Under the pieces are notes generated by a model, which was given only the letters and a program-made list of their open reading frames with translations, was not told where the DNA came from and did not search any database. A stretch of DNA of 64,000 nt from Bacilli bacterium. Its GTDB lineage: Bacteria; Bacillota_I; Bacilli_A; RFN20; CAG-826. Positions 44,082 to 53,606 of the stretch are shown one piece after another. The stretch covers positions 1-64,000 of the forward strand of contig JAFUHI010000004.1 of the NCBI GenBank assembly GCA_017468925.1. Reading direction: 5' to 3'. The position numbers and the translations under genes are program-made. Numbering within the stretch: the stretch's first letter is position 1; the number at the start of each line of letters is the position of its first letter.

Positions 44082-44123
44082 TTAGCACTAGAGTATTGAC
44101 AGTGCTAATGCTTTCTCTATAAT
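44082..44123 (+). promoter_or_regulatory. CIRCE operator and promoter of the heat-shock operon
   Basis: CIRCE at 44082-44108: TTAGCACTA, 9 nt, CAGTGCTAA. The -35 box TTGACA (44096-44101) lies inside it; 16 bp later TATAAT (44118-44123). HrcA binding here would block RNA polymerase. Confidence 0.95.
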
Positions 44124-44128
44124 TAGGG

Positions 44129-44155
44129 TTAGCACCCAGGAGGTGCGACTGCTAA
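44129..44155 (+). promoter_or_regulatory. Second, imperfect CIRCE-like element in the hrcA leader
   Basis: TTAGCACCC, 9 nt, GACTGCTAA has CIRCE spacing with two mismatches between arms. It lies in the transcript and ends at the hrcA ribosome site (AAAGGAGG). Confidence 0.75.
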
Positions 44156-44166
44156 AGGAGGGCACA

Positions 44167-45249
44167 ATGACTAGACGCGATCAAATTCTTAAGCTAATAG
44201 TTGAGCACTTTGTCAAAACTGCGGAGCCGGTTGGCAGCAAAACTTTGCTTGAGACATATAATCTCAAAGTATCTAGCGCTACCATCCGCAACGAGATGAA
44301 TTCGTTAGAAAACGATGGTTTGTTGGAAAAGACTCATACTTCAAGCGGACGTGTTCCTAGCGAAGCTGGTTATGCATATTATGTCGAGCACCTTCGCGAT
44401 GAAAAAGTCGAAGACAATGTCAAATATGCATTGCAAGGAGTCTTGGAAGACAAAGCCAAATCGGTAGAAGAAGTCATTAAAGAAAGCTGCGAGATTCTCT
44501 CTCATATGACAAACCTAGCCTCTGTGGTCTTGGGGCCTGGAAGCGATGAAGAGAAATTAGCATCGATCCAATTGATTCCTTTATCCGGCAATATGGCTAC
44601 CGCCGTATTCGTTACCGATAAAGGCTATGTCGAGAACAAGACATTTGTCTTGAGCGACGAAAGGATAAACGTCAGCGATTTGCAGAAGATGGTCTCGACC
44701 TTAAATGACCGACTATCCGGAACCCCAATCTCGAAATTGGTATCGAAGATGGAAGCGATGAAGCCGATATTGAAGGATTGGCTCGTGGGTCGTGAGGTTA
44801 TGTTCCAAATGCTTATGCAAGCCCTTGTCAAATTCCAGGGCGAAAGGATGTCGCTATATGGCAAAGAAGCCTTGTATGACGTCCCAGAATTCGCCAAAGA
44901 TGGCGAGAAATTGCGCAAGGTCCTGGAATTATTAGATAATCCTAAAATTCTTAGAGAAGCCGTCAAAAACGCCAAGCCAACAAGCGGAGGCGTCAATGTC
45001 AAAATTGGTGACAAGAACAGCAACCTTGAAGATATGGCCATCGTCTCAACGGACTTGAATCTTCCTGGCGATGCAAGCACTTGCCTAACGATATTAGGAC
45101 CTCAAAGAATGGATTATGACAAAGTCGTCGCGACGCTTAAATATGTTGCAGGGGCTTTGGAGGATTATTTTGCAAATCAGTCGAATGGAGGCAATAAAAC
45201 GGAATGCGAAAAGAAAAAGACGAACAGCTCCAAGAAGAGCAAGAAATGA
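44167..45249 (+). CDS. hrcA: Heat-inducible transcription repressor HrcA
   Basis: 360 residues from ATG 44167 (AAAGGAGG upstream; an upstream in-frame GTG lies within the operator). Winged helix LKLIVEHFVKTAEPVGSKTL, YNLKVSSATIRNEMNSLE and HTSSGRVPSEAGYAYYVEHL, then the GAF-like domain and IVSTDLNL...LGPQRMDYDKVVATLKYV near the C-terminus. Represses its own operon through CIRCE, with GroEL needed for activity in known systems. Confidence 0.97.
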   Translation: MTRRDQILKLIVEHFVKTAEPVGSKTLLETYNLKVSSATIRNEMNSLENDGLLEKTHTSSGRVPSEAGYAYYVEHLRDEKVEDNVKYALQGVLEDKAKSVEEVIKESCEILSHMTNLASVVLGPGSDEEKLASIQLIPLSGNMATAVFVTDKGYVENKTFVLSDERINVSDLQKMVSTLNDRLSGTPISKLVSKMEAMKPILKDWLVGREVMFQMLMQALVKFQGERMSLYGKEALYDVPEFAKDGEKLRKVLELLDNPKILREAVKNAKPTSGGVNVKIGDKNSNLEDMAIVSTDLNLPGDASTCLTILGPQRMDYDKVVATLKYVAGALEDYFANQSNGGNKTECEKKKTNSSKKSKK

Positions 45250-45773
45250 GCAAAGAGGAAAAGGAAATCCTAGAACTCAAAGAGAAACTAGAATTATCTG
45301 AAACTGAGCTCAGCAACTGGAAAAATAAATACTATTCGGTTTATGCGGATATGGATAATCTCCGCAAGCAACTGGAAAGAGATCACGCTGATGCAATCCG
45401 TTATAGAGCAGAAGGATTCATAGAAAATCTCTTACCGGCCTTAGATGCCTTCCACATTGCTCTAGGCAGTGAGCCGAATGGCGAGGAAGCCAAAAACTAC
45501 CAGAAAGGCTTCCAATACATCTACAATCAATTGATCTCGGTGCTAGCCGAAGAAGGCGTGGTCGAGATTATACCGAATGTAGGTGATCACTTCGATTCAA
45601 CCTTCATGCACGCTATCGAAACAGTAGAAAGCGATGGACCTGAAGGATTGGTCGTCAAAGTGTTATCCAAAGGATACAAGCTAAAAGATAGGCTGATTAG
45701 GCCCGTCATCGTCAGCGTATCCACTTCCAAGAAGGAAGACAAAAAAGAGAATGAAGAGGCTAGCAAAGCCTAA
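45204..45773 (+). CDS. grpE: Nucleotide exchange factor GrpE
   Basis: 189 residues from ATG 45204 (GGAGG 12 nt upstream), overlapping hrcA; a second start at 45246 would form an ATGA overlap and remove 14 residues. Long N-terminal coiled coil (EKEILELKEKLELSETELSN), YADMDNLRKQLERD and the beta domain VVEIIPNVGDHFDSTFMHAI, KVLSKGYKLKDRLIRPVIVS. Cofactor of DnaK. Confidence 0.95.
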   Translation: MRKEKDEQLQEEQEMSKEEKEILELKEKLELSETELSNWKNKYYSVYADMDNLRKQLERDHADAIRYRAEGFIENLLPALDAFHIALGSEPNGEEAKNYQKGFQYIYNQLISVLAEEGVVEIIPNVGDHFDSTFMHAIETVESDGPEGLVVKVLSKGYKLKDRLIRPVIVSVSTSKKEDKKENEEASKA

Positions 45774-45787
45774 AGGAGAAATAAATT

Positions 45788-47614
45788 ATGGCAAAAGAAA
45801 TCATTGTAGGTATCGATTTAGGTACCACCAACTCAGTCATCTCATATATGCAGGAAGATGGCCAGGTTAAGGTTATCCCTAACCCAGAAGGCACAAACAC
45901 AACACCATCAATCGTTGCTTTCAAAGGAAGCGGCGAAGAAATCGTCGGCAATTCAGCCAAGCGCCAGATGATAACCAACCCAGACACCGTGAAATCGGCC
46001 AAACGTTATATGGGCAAGGATCACAAATTCCACATTGGCTGCCTCAATAAGGACTACACTCCTCAAGAGATTTCCGCCAAAGTCTTGGCCTATATGAAAT
46101 CATATGCTGAAAAGAGCATCGGCAAAGAAGTCAAAAAAGCGGTCATCACCGTTCCAGCCTACTTCAACGACGCCGAAAGGCAAGCCACAAAAGATGCAGG
46201 AACCATCGCTGGTTTGGAAGTCGTTAGAATCATCAATGAGCCAACCGCTAGCTGCTTAGCATACGGATTAGATACAAACAAGAGCGAAAAAGTCTTGGTC
46301 TTCGATTTGGGCGGTGGAACATTTGATGTCTCCATCCTTGATATCGGAGATGGAACGTTCCAAGTTCTATCAACCAGCGGCGACACCAAATTAGGTGGAG
46401 ATGACTGGGATAAAGTCTTGGCTGATTGGATCAAGGCCCAAATCAAAATCGAAACTGGAGTTGAACTCAACGACAAGATGGCGCAACAACGTTTCATCGA
46501 CGCGGCCGAAAAAGCCAAAATCGAGCTCTCAGGAAACCTCGAAACCACGATTTCCTTGCCATTTATCGGCATGGGAAGCGCTGGTCCTATCAACTATGAA
46601 GGCACATTAACCCGCGCTAAATTCCAAGAATTAACCAAACCATTGCTTGAAAGATGCGCAGCCCCTATGGAAAAAGCTATGAGGGATGCAGGACTAAATT
46701 ACAATGAGTTGGGCAGCATTCTTATGATCGGTGGTTCAACCAGAATGCCTGCAGTTCAGGAATTCGTTAAGAGGGTGACCGGTAGAGACATCAATCTCTC
46801 AGTCAACCCAGATGAAGCTGTTTCTAGAGGCGCAGCCATCCAAGGCGGCATTATTGCCGGAGACGTCAAAGATGTCGTTCTTCTCGATGTTACCCCATTA
46901 ACCTTAGGAATCGAAACCCTCGGCGGTGTCATGACAACATTGATCCCGAGGAACACGACCATTCCTACCACCAAGAGCCAAATCTTCTCGACAGCAGAAG
47001 ACAATCAGCCTGCGGTTGACATTATGGTATATCAAGGTGAAAGACCAATGGCTCATGACAACAAATTGCTTGGCCATTTCTCATTGACTGGCATCAAACC
47101 AGCTAGAAGAGGCCAGCCACGTATCGAAGTCACTTTCTCAATTGACGTTAACGGAATTGTCAAAGTCAGCGCCAAAGATCTCGACACCCAGCAAGAGCAA
47201 AACATCACCATTTCTGGCAGCAATGGCTTAAGCAAGAGCGATATCGACCGCATGGTTAGAGAAGCTGAAGAAAACCGTGAAGCCGACCAGAAGAGAAAAG
47301 ATGACATCGAAGTCAAGAACAAAGCCCAAAGCTATGTAAGTGAAATCAACAATACTTTGCAAGAGCAAGGCGATAAGCTTAGCGATCAGCAAAAGCAAGA
47401 ACTCACTAAATTGCGTGATGACGCCCAAGGTGCGCTTCAAGCTGATGATATCGAGAAATTGCGTGAGATTGTTGGAAAACTGGAAGATGCTGCAAAGGCT
47501 GCTCAATCTGGCCAATATTATCAACAGCAAAACGCTGGTCAATCTCAAGGCAATGATTCATCTTCAACTTCAGCGGATGATGTTGTCGATGCCGATTATA
47601 CCGACAAAGCTTAA
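45788..47614 (+). CDS. dnaK: Chaperone DnaK (Hsp70)
   Basis: 608 residues. N-terminal [84 protein letters not shown]; interdomain [19 protein letters not shown]; Gln-rich C-terminal tail ending DADYTDKA. The central nucleotide-binding domain lacks the long insertion of Gram-negative DnaK, as in other Gram-positives. AAAGGAG before the ATG. Confidence 0.98.
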   Translation: MAKEIIVGIDLGTTNSVISYMQEDGQVKVIPNPEGTNTTPSIVAFKGSGEEIVGNSAKRQMITNPDTVKSAKRYMGKDHKFHIGCLNKDYTPQEISAKVLAYMKSYAEKSIGKEVKKAVITVPAYFNDAERQATKDAGTIAGLEVVRIINEPTASCLAYGLDTNKSEKVLVFDLGGGTFDVSILDIGDGTFQVLSTSGDTKLGGDDWDKVLADWIKAQIKIETGVELNDKMAQQRFIDAAEKAKIELSGNLETTISLPFIGMGSAGPINYEGTLTRAKFQELTKPLLERCAAPMEKAMRDAGLNYNELGSILMIGGSTRMPAVQEFVKRVTGRDINLSVNPDEAVSRGAAIQGGIIAGDVKDVVLLDVTPLTLGIETLGGVMTTLIPRNTTIPTTKSQIFSTAEDNQPAVDIMVYQGERPMAHDNKLLGHFSLTGIKPARRGQPRIEVTFSIDVNGIVKVSAKDLDTQQEQNITISGSNGLSKSDIDRMVREAEENREADQKRKDDIEVKNKAQSYVSEINNTLQEQGDKLSDQQKQELTKLRDDAQGALQADDIEKLREIVGKLEDAAKAAQSGQYYQQQNAGQSQGNDSSSTSADDVVDADYTDKA

Positions 47615-47630
47615 TTAAACGAATCAAATA

Positions 47631-47658
47631 TGGCGTCTCCTCTTTCGAGGAGGCGTCA
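47631..47658 (+). other. Stable hairpin between dnaK and dnaJ
   Basis: TGGCGTCTCCTC (47631-47642) pairs with GAGGAGGCGTCA (47647-47658) around TTTC, with G-U pairs, and no T run follows. More likely an mRNA stability or partial-attenuation element than a full terminator. Confidence 0.6.
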
Positions 47659-47685
47659 TTTGTAGACTAAGAAAGGAGGATCCAT

Positions 47686-48828
47686 ATGGCAAAACGTGAT
47701 TATTATGAAGTGCTTGGTGTAAACAAAAGCGCATCTAAAGATGAAATCAAAAGCGCTTATCGAAAATTAGCCAAGCAATATCATCCAGATATAAACAAAT
47801 CCCCTGATGCCCCGAAGAAATTCGAGGAAATCCAGGAAGCATATGACATCCTTTACGACGATAACAAAAGAAAGACCTATGACCAATTTGGCATGGCGGC
47901 CTTCGAGCAGGGCGCTTCAACCGGAGGAGCCGGCAATCCATTCAGCGGTGGCGGCTTCCAAGGGGCTGGATTTGGCGATATCGATTTAGGCGATATTTTC
48001 TCATCATTCTTTGGCGGAGGAGGTTCTAGATCAGGAACCCATGGCCCACAAAAAGGAGAGGATAGAATCCAAAGAGTCAGAATCAATTTCATGGATTCTA
48101 TCACCGGCAGGAAAGTCGTTATCCCCGTCAATTACGAAGAAGAATGTCCGCATTGCCATGGAAGCGGCGCAGAATCTCCTAGCGATGTTGTGACCTGTCC
48201 AAAATGCCGTGGAACCGGAACGGTTCGTGTCCAAACAAGGACTATTTTCGGCGTGATGCAACAAGAAAGCACGTGCCCCGATTGCGGAGGAAGCGGAAAA
48301 TCCATCAAGAATAGGTGCCATCAATGTGGTGGAAGCGGTTATACCAAAATCCACAAGGACCTTGAGGTCAACATCCCTGCAGGCATAAGCAACGGTCAGC
48401 AGATTAGATTATCTGGCAAAGGGGGGAGGGGATATTCAGGCGGCCCCAATGGGGATTTATACGTTGAAATCCTCGTCAAAGAGCATGAATTCTTCAAACG
48501 TGACGGCAACGATATACATATTGATATACCGCTTAGTTTCATCGATTGCGCCTTAGGAACTGAGATTGATGTCCCTACCGTCTATGGTGATGTGAAGGTG
48601 GTGGTGCCAGAAGGAACGCAACCTGAACAAATTCTCAAACTAAAAGATAGAGGCGTGAAAGATTTAAGAAGCGGAAGGCCAGGAAGCGAATTCATCCATA
48701 TCAAGGTGAAAACTCCCACCTCCTTAAGCAAAGAGCAGAAGCAACTGCTTAAGAGCTTCCAAGGCATAGAAGACGCTAAAAAAGAGAACATCTTTAGGAA
48801 ATGGAAAAAGAAATTTGAGGGCAAATGA
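47686..48828 (+). CDS. dnaJ: Chaperone DnaJ
   Basis: 380 residues. J domain with YHPDIN, Gly/Phe-rich region ([20 protein letters not shown]), four zinc repeats ([32 protein letters not shown]), then C-terminal substrate-binding domains. Works with DnaK and GrpE. AAAGGAGG before the ATG. Confidence 0.98.
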   Translation: MAKRDYYEVLGVNKSASKDEIKSAYRKLAKQYHPDINKSPDAPKKFEEIQEAYDILYDDNKRKTYDQFGMAAFEQGASTGGAGNPFSGGGFQGAGFGDIDLGDIFSSFFGGGGSRSGTHGPQKGEDRIQRVRINFMDSITGRKVVIPVNYEEECPHCHGSGAESPSDVVTCPKCRGTGTVRVQTRTIFGVMQQESTCPDCGGSGKSIKNRCHQCGGSGYTKIHKDLEVNIPAGISNGQQIRLSGKGGRGYSGGPNGDLYVEILVKEHEFFKRDGNDIHIDIPLSFIDCALGTEIDVPTVYGDVKVVVPEGTQPEQILKLKDRGVKDLRSGRPGSEFIHIKVKTPTSLSKEQKQLLKSFQGIEDAKKENIFRKWKKKFEGK

Positions 48829-48829
48829 T

Positions 48830-49288
48830 ATGAATAGATTCATGAAAGCGGCGATTAATGAAGCAAGGAAAGGCATAAACGCAGGACATGGGGGACCATT
48901 TGGCGCGATTATCGTGAAAGATGGGAAAATAGTGGGGAGAGGCCACAACCAGGTTTTGAAAAGAAACGATCCAACATGCCATGGTGAGATTATGGCGATC
49001 CATTCCGCTTGCAAAAAGCTAGGAACTTTCGATTTATCAGGCTCCGTCATTTACACGACAGGATATCCTTGCCCGATGTGTTTCGGGGCGATTCTTTGGG
49101 CCAATATCTCAAAGATTTATTATGGCTGCAATGTGATTGACACTGAAAAAATAGGCTTCAGAGACAATAAATTCTACGAGATGAGTGAGAACAAAGATTC
49201 ATCTTCCTTCATCGAAGAATTGAACCGAGATGAATGTCTCCGCCTATATGACGAATATATGGCGAAAGAAAATCGCACCAATTACTAA
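48830..49288 (+). CDS. Nucleoside/guanine deaminase (CDA fold, GuaD-like)
   Basis: 152 residues from ATG 48830 just after the dnaJ stop. Zinc motifs CHGEIMAI (His ligand and proton-shuttle Glu) and PCPMCFGAI. The start MNRFMKAAINEARKGINAGH and GGPFGAIIVKDGKIVGRGHN closely resemble B. subtilis guanine deaminase, so guanine to xanthine is the first guess; tRNA adenosine deaminase is less likely given the GGPFG start and short length. Confidence 0.8.
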   Translation: MNRFMKAAINEARKGINAGHGGPFGAIIVKDGKIVGRGHNQVLKRNDPTCHGEIMAIHSACKKLGTFDLSGSVIYTTGYPCPMCFGAILWANISKIYYGCNVIDTEKIGFRDNKFYEMSENKDSSSFIEELNRDECLRLYDEYMAKENRTNY

Positions 49289-49331
49289 AAATATCATTTC
49301 ATATAATCGATATTTATCGTAAGATAAAATT

Positions 49332-49772
49332 ATGGCTAAGTGTAGAGAATGCAACAAAGAAATATCTCGTGTGGAAGATGAGGATATCTGTCCTTATTGC
49401 GGATGTACCCATCCAATCGACCCTTCTTATGAGACGAAGGATATAACATCTTTGACGCTTGATAAAGCCGGTGAAGGCTACACCTTGTACAGAAGCAAAG
49501 AAAAGAAAAAAGCTTTCATCCTTTGCTTATTGCTTGGTTTTACGGGCGCCCACAATTTCTATTTGGGATTCTTATCAAAAGGCATAATAGATGCGGTCAT
49601 CACCTTGGTTTTCGTTTTGGGAGTCGGCCTTCCTTTGTTCTTCACCGTTTGGCCTTCTTTCCTCGCGTTCCTGATTCCGTTTTTCGTATGTTTCGCCGTA
49701 TTCGCGGCAATCTCCTTCAAATACATCTTTAATGACACGCTAAAAGATGCAAAAGGAGAATTCCTCCGTTAG
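49332..49772 (+). CDS. TM2-domain membrane protein with N-terminal zinc ribbon
   Basis: 146 residues. Zinc ribbon C4-x2-C7 ... C21-x2-C24 (CRECNKE, ICPYCGC), then a TM2 domain with GFTGAHNFYLGFLSKG and two or three membrane segments. Function of TM2 proteins in bacteria is unclear. TATAAT at 49302-49307; no strong ribosome site. Confidence 0.75.
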   Translation: MAKCRECNKEISRVEDEDICPYCGCTHPIDPSYETKDITSLTLDKAGEGYTLYRSKEKKKAFILCLLLGFTGAHNFYLGFLSKGIIDAVITLVFVLGVGLPLFFTVWPSFLAFLIPFFVCFAVFAAISFKYIFNDTLKDAKGEFLR

Positions 49773-49773
49773 T

Positions 49774-50496
49774 ATGCAACGTTATTTCGTTACGATAAAT
49801 GATGGTTTTGCTTCTTTTTCCAAGGAAGACTCCCATCATTTTTTAAATGTCATGAGAGGAAAAAAAGGAGACATCATCGAAGTGATTAATGAAGGCAAAG
49901 TCTATAAAGCCATAATAGAATGTGTTGATCCGCTTCAAGCGAAAATTGTTTCGGAGATAGAAGAGGAGAGGGAAAATCCTTTTAAATTGATTCTTGCTTT
50001 TAGCTTGCTTAAAAAAGGGAATGATGAACTCGTGATGCAGAAATGCACGGAACTAGGCGCTTATTCATTCATCCCTTTCGTTTCTTCCAGGACCATAATA
50101 AGAGTGGATGAATCTGATAAAAAGAAAAAGAACGAAAGATTCTCCAAAATAATCAAAGAAGCGGCCATGCAATCAAAAAGGGCGATGATTCCTGCTATTT
50201 CATCGATTCTTTCCTTCGGAGAATTATTGAATGTCGAAGCCGACATCAAATTAATTGCCTACGAAGATGAGGCGCTTAACGGAAAGCATCTATCTGAACA
50301 CATTAAAAACATGGATGAAAGCAAAACATGTTTGGTTATAGTGGGCCCAGAAGGCGGATTCAGCAAAGAGGAAGTTGATAAAGCAATCGCTTGCGGCTTC
50401 AAGCCCATAAGCTTAGGCAAAAGGATTTTGAGAGCGGAAACCGCCTCGATTTATGTCTCAACCATATTCTCTATGAAGGAGTGCGGAGTCATATGA
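49774..50496 (+). CDS. rsmE: 16S rRNA m3U1498 methyltransferase RsmE
   Basis: 240 residues from ATG 49774; the frame is open into the previous gene. N-terminal PUA-like domain (MQRYFVTINDG, HHFLNVMRGKKGDIIEVINE), SPOUT knot motifs VGPEGGFSKEEVDKAI and LGKRILRAETASIYVSTI. In Bacillus it lies in the dnaK locus before mtaB, the same order as here, with prmA missing. Confidence 0.93.
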   Translation: MQRYFVTINDGFASFSKEDSHHFLNVMRGKKGDIIEVINEGKVYKAIIECVDPLQAKIVSEIEEERENPFKLILAFSLLKKGNDELVMQKCTELGAYSFIPFVSSRTIIRVDESDKKKKNERFSKIIKEAAMQSKRAMIPAISSILSFGELLNVEADIKLIAYEDEALNGKHLSEHIKNMDESKTCLVIVGPEGGFSKEEVDKAIACGFKPISLGKRILRAETASIYVSTIFSMKECGVI

Positions 50497-51281
50497 ATAT
50501 CCTCGATGAACTAGAGAGAAATCAGGCTCCAACCGGTTTTTATAAAACCGAAGAATATTATTATTATAGAGACAACGCCTCGATTCTTTCTTCGATTGAT
50601 TTATATTCGAGCCTAAATTCCGCCTCGACTACGTTCGATGTGGTGAGAGCCAATATTTTAATTAAGGCTTTAGAAAACAAAAGATATATAGAGCTAGAAT
50701 ATATCTCCGCCATAAAGGGGCTTGGGACAAGCGAAGAAGATAACGAGAAATTGAAGAAGATTTTACAAGAAAGCATCGAAGAATTGCCCTATCTTTCGTT
50801 CAAAGGTAAAAAGTTATTCGTGCCAGTGTTTCCTTTTTCTTTGAATAGGATATATAACACTGATTTTTATCGACTTGGCTATGATCCATATAGGAGATTA
50901 GTATTGAATTATGAAGCCGCGGTCATCGATCAGTTTGATTATTATGGGCAGACAATATATTTATCGTCATTCACAAACCTAGTGCCCATTATGGAAAACG
51001 ATAAGTCTTTGGCCTGCTATCATGACGAAGCGAACGCCATATACATCATCAATGATGAAGGCAGGCTCGATGCAAAAATATCGTTATTCGACTCGGAGAT
51101 GAAAACAATAGATAAGAGCAATATCATCGAAAGAATCAAGCCAATCGCGGAAGCATATCTTTCATTTGATAAAAATGGTTTCCTCAAAGCTTTGGCGGAT
51201 TCAAAATGCTTTAGCGACACTTTCATCGCAAAAATAAACAAAAAGGAAGCCAAAAGAAAAGAGAAAGAGGTAGATAAATGA
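50493..51281 (+). CDS. Conserved-looking hypothetical protein between rsmE and mtaB
   Basis: 262 residues from ATG 50493 (ATGA overlap with rsmE; the frame is open further upstream). Soluble, no signal or TM. Notable stretches: a Tyr-rich start (GFYKTEEYYYYRDNASILSS), LFVPVFPFSLNRIYNTDFYR, YDPYRRLVLNYEAAVIDQFD, and a Lys-rich end. The 3' end also overlaps mtaB by 4 bp. No family recognised; the tight coupling suggests it is expressed with rRNA/tRNA modification genes. Confidence 0.65.
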   Translation: MNILDELERNQAPTGFYKTEEYYYYRDNASILSSIDLYSSLNSASTTFDVVRANILIKALENKRYIELEYISAIKGLGTSEEDNEKLKKILQESIEELPYLSFKGKKLFVPVFPFSLNRIYNTDFYRLGYDPYRRLVLNYEAAVIDQFDYYGQTIYLSSFTNLVPIMENDKSLACYHDEANAIYIINDEGRLDAKISLFDSEMKTIDKSNIIERIKPIAEAYLSFDKNGFLKALADSKCFSDTFIAKINKKEAKRKEKEVDK

Positions 51282-52558
51282 GATTCTTCCTCGTAGCGTT
51301 GGGCTGCAAAGTCAATGCATATGAAATATCCTCGCTTAGAGAATCTTTTGTCTTGCGCGGATACGAGGAAACGAAAGATGAGACTAACGCTGATTTGATT
51401 GTGATAAATACTTGCTCCGTCACCGCGGTAGCCGACCAGAAAAGCAGGCAGCACATAAGACGATATCGAAGGAATAACGAAAAAGCCATAATCCTTGTCA
51501 TGGGCTGCTATAGCCAAAAACACGCTGAAGAATGTCTGTCTTTTGGCGCATCGATTGTTTTAGGCACAACAAATAGAAAAACCGCTTTAGAATCGATTGA
51601 TGAATTTTTGAAAACCAAAACACCATTTATCAAAGTTGACCCTAATCTTAAAGGTGAATATGAGGAATTCGGCGTAATACCTTTTGCTGACACGACTAGA
51701 GCATATTTAAAAATCCAAGATGGCTGCAATAATTTTTGCTCGTATTGCCTGATCCCTTTTTTGCGTGGCACCTCCCGTTCCAGAACCAAAGAGAAAGCGC
51801 TAGAGGAATGCAAGAGAATCATCGAAGAAGGCTATAAGGAAATAGTTTTGACCGGAATCCATATCGGTGGTTATGGAAGAGACATCTATGGTAATGAATA
51901 TTTATTTGCTGATTTGGTGGAGGATATTTTAAAAAACAGCCCATCATTATATAGGTTGCGAATATCCTCGATTGAAGAAAGCGAGATTACCCCGAAATTC
52001 CTGAGATTGCTCGAGAAATATGACAATATCGCTGACCACATGCATATCCCTTTGCAAAGTGGCTCAAGCTCGGTTCTTAAGAGGATGCATAGAAAATACG
52101 ACACTGAGTCGTTTTTAAACAAAATCGAAGAATTGAGAAAAATCAGGCCGAATATGGCCATCACAACCGATGTCATAGTCGGTTTCCCTGGTGAAAGTGA
52201 AGAAGAGTGGCAAGAAACAAAAGATTTCTGCATGAAAGCGCGCTTTTCTTCCATTCATGTCTTTCCTTTTTCCGCAAGAGAAGGAACTTTGGCGTTTACT
52301 ATGCCAAATCAAATCGACCCCAAAACCAAAGATAGACGTGTGCATGAATTGTTAGAAATCTCCAAGAAACTTCACGAGGAATACAAAAAGAAATTTTACG
52401 GCACAAAAATGGAAGTTTTGATCGAAGGCAAAAACAAAGAAAACAAGATGCATTATGGTAGAGCATCCAATCACTTATACGTAAAAACGCCTAATGCTAA
52501 TTGCGTCGAAGGCGACGTTGTTACGGTATTGTATAATAAAGATTCGGCTGCAGACTAG
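51278..52558 (+). CDS. mtaB: tRNA t6A37 methylthiotransferase MtaB
   Basis: 426 residues. N-terminal UPF0004 domain (LGCKVNAYEISSLRESF, VINTCSVTAVADQKSRQ, MGCYSQKHAEE) with three Cys for one Fe-S cluster, radical SAM motif CNNFCSYCLIPFLRG, C-terminal TRAM-like domain (MEVLIEGKNKENKMHYGRA). Adds ms2 to t6A in tRNA. RGTSRSR and the gene context with rsmE favour MtaB over MiaB. Confidence 0.94.
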   Translation: MRFFLVALGCKVNAYEISSLRESFVLRGYEETKDETNADLIVINTCSVTAVADQKSRQHIRRYRRNNEKAIILVMGCYSQKHAEECLSFGASIVLGTTNRKTALESIDEFLKTKTPFIKVDPNLKGEYEEFGVIPFADTTRAYLKIQDGCNNFCSYCLIPFLRGTSRSRTKEKALEECKRIIEEGYKEIVLTGIHIGGYGRDIYGNEYLFADLVEDILKNSPSLYRLRISSIEESEITPKFLRLLEKYDNIADHMHIPLQSGSSSVLKRMHRKYDTESFLNKIEELRKIRPNMAITTDVIVGFPGESEEEWQETKDFCMKARFSSIHVFPFSAREGTLAFTMPNQIDPKTKDRRVHELLEISKKLHEEYKKKFYGTKMEVLIEGKNKENKMHYGRASNHLYVKTPNANCVEGDVVTVLYNKDSAAD

Positions 52559-52606
52559 GATTTATCGCTATTTTTCTTCTTTTTTGATACTATGTATAAA
52601 TTTTCG

Positions 52607-52634
52607 TTGACTACTATAAGTATTTACTTATAAT
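52607..52634 (+). promoter_or_regulatory. rpmF promoter
   Basis: TTGACT (52607-52612), 16-bp spacer, TATAAT (52629-52634); then a leader with GGAGGA 12 nt before the ATG. Confidence 0.82.
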
Positions 52635-52663
52635 TACCTAGTCAACAACGGAGGATTTCGAAA

Positions 52664-52852
52664 ATGGCAGTACCACAGAGAAGAACAAGCAAAACTCGCA
52701 AGAGAATGCGTAGAACACATTATAAGCTAGCAGTTACAGGTTTAGTTGCCTGCTCACACTGCGGAGCCTTGATCAGAAGCCATCGCGTTTGCCCAGAATG
52801 CGGCTATTACGATGGAAAAGACGTTCTTCATTTGAAAAAAGAAGAAAAATAA
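52664..52852 (+). CDS. rpmF: 50S ribosomal protein L32
   Basis: 62 residues. [20 protein letters not shown] start and zinc-type CSHCG ... [10 protein letters not shown], so the C+ form of L32. Own promoter and terminator. Confidence 0.97.
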   Translation: MAVPQRRTSKTRKRMRRTHYKLAVTGLVACSHCGALIRSHRVCPECGYYDGKDVLHLKKEEK

Positions 52853-52858
52853 TCTTTT

Positions 52859-52882
52859 AGAGGCCTTAATTGGCTTCTTTTT
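52859..52882 (+). terminator. rpmF terminator
   Basis: AGAGGCC (52859-52865) / GGCTTCT (52872-52878) with one G-U pair, then T-rich sequence. Confidence 0.75.
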
Positions 52883-52925
52883 CTTTTTATGAAATGAGTA
52901 TATATTAATATATAAGGAGTAAATT

Positions 52926-53606
52926 ATGGAATACAATAAACTTTTCGACCATACTAACCTCAATCCATGGGCATCTTTGCAAGATATCAGGAAGCTTTGC
53001 GATGAGGCGAGGGAATTCGGGTTCTACAGCGTCTGCGTAAACCCATATTACGTTCCAGCCGCTAAAAAATTGTTGGAAGGAACTGGGGTTAAAATAACCG
53101 CAGTCGTCGGTTTCCCTCTTGGATCATGCAATCCAAAAGCCATGGCCTTTGAAGCCAAACAAGCCGTTAAAGATGGTGCTGATGAAATCGATATGGTTCA
53201 AAACATTTCGATGGCAAGAGCACATAACTATGAATTCAACGTCAGGACTGTTGCGATGGTCAGAAAAGCTATCGGCAAGAACATCGTCTTGAAAGTCATT
53301 CTCGAGAATTGCTATCTAACAAGCGAAGAAATCAAAAATTCCTGCATTGCCGCGGTGCAAGGCGGCGCTGATTTCGTCAAGACTTCAACCGGATTTGGCT
53401 CATATGGCGCCAAAGCAGATGATGTCAAATTGATGAGAGACACTGTTGGCCCAGACTTTGGTGTTAAAGCCGCTGGAGGTATCCATACGCTTCAAGATGC
53501 CATGTCAATGGTGGCGGCAGGGGCCAATCGTATTGGCTGCAGCCGCTCAGTTGCCATCATGAATGAAGTCAACGGCAATAAGTCGAAGAAGAAAAAGAAA
53601 AAATAA
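52926..53606 (+). CDS. deoC: Deoxyribose-phosphate aldolase
   Basis: 226 residues. Schiff-base Lys in GADFVKTSTGF, second active-site Lys in FGVKAAGGI, and DGADEIDMVQNIS. Splits deoxyribose-5-phosphate into glyceraldehyde-3-phosphate and acetaldehyde, continuing the deoA/cdd route. The C-terminus ends in a run of six Lys, encoded by AAG/AAA after a short linker, unusual for DeoC. TATATT and AAGGAG lie upstream. Confidence 0.96.
   Translation: MEYNKLFDHTNLNPWASLQDIRKLCDEAREFGFYSVCVNPYYVPAAKKLLEGTGVKITAVVGFPLGSCNPKAMAFEAKQAVKDGADEIDMVQNISMARAHNYEFNVRTVAMVRKAIGKNIVLKVILENCYLTSEEIKNSCIAAVQGGADFVKTSTGFGSYGAKADDVKLMRDTVGPDFGVKAAGGIHTLQDAMSMVAAGANRIGCSRSVAIMNEVNGNKSKKKKKK

Noticed and set aside
46159-46593. 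144-codon open frame antisense to dnaK
   Set aside because: It lies wholly inside conserved dnaK, has no ribosome site and its peptide is low-complexity Ser/Pro-rich, as expected from the complement of this codon usage.
51020-51523. 167-codon antisense frame across the start of mtaB
   Set aside because: Shadow of the hypothetical gene and of conserved mtaB codons; no start signals.
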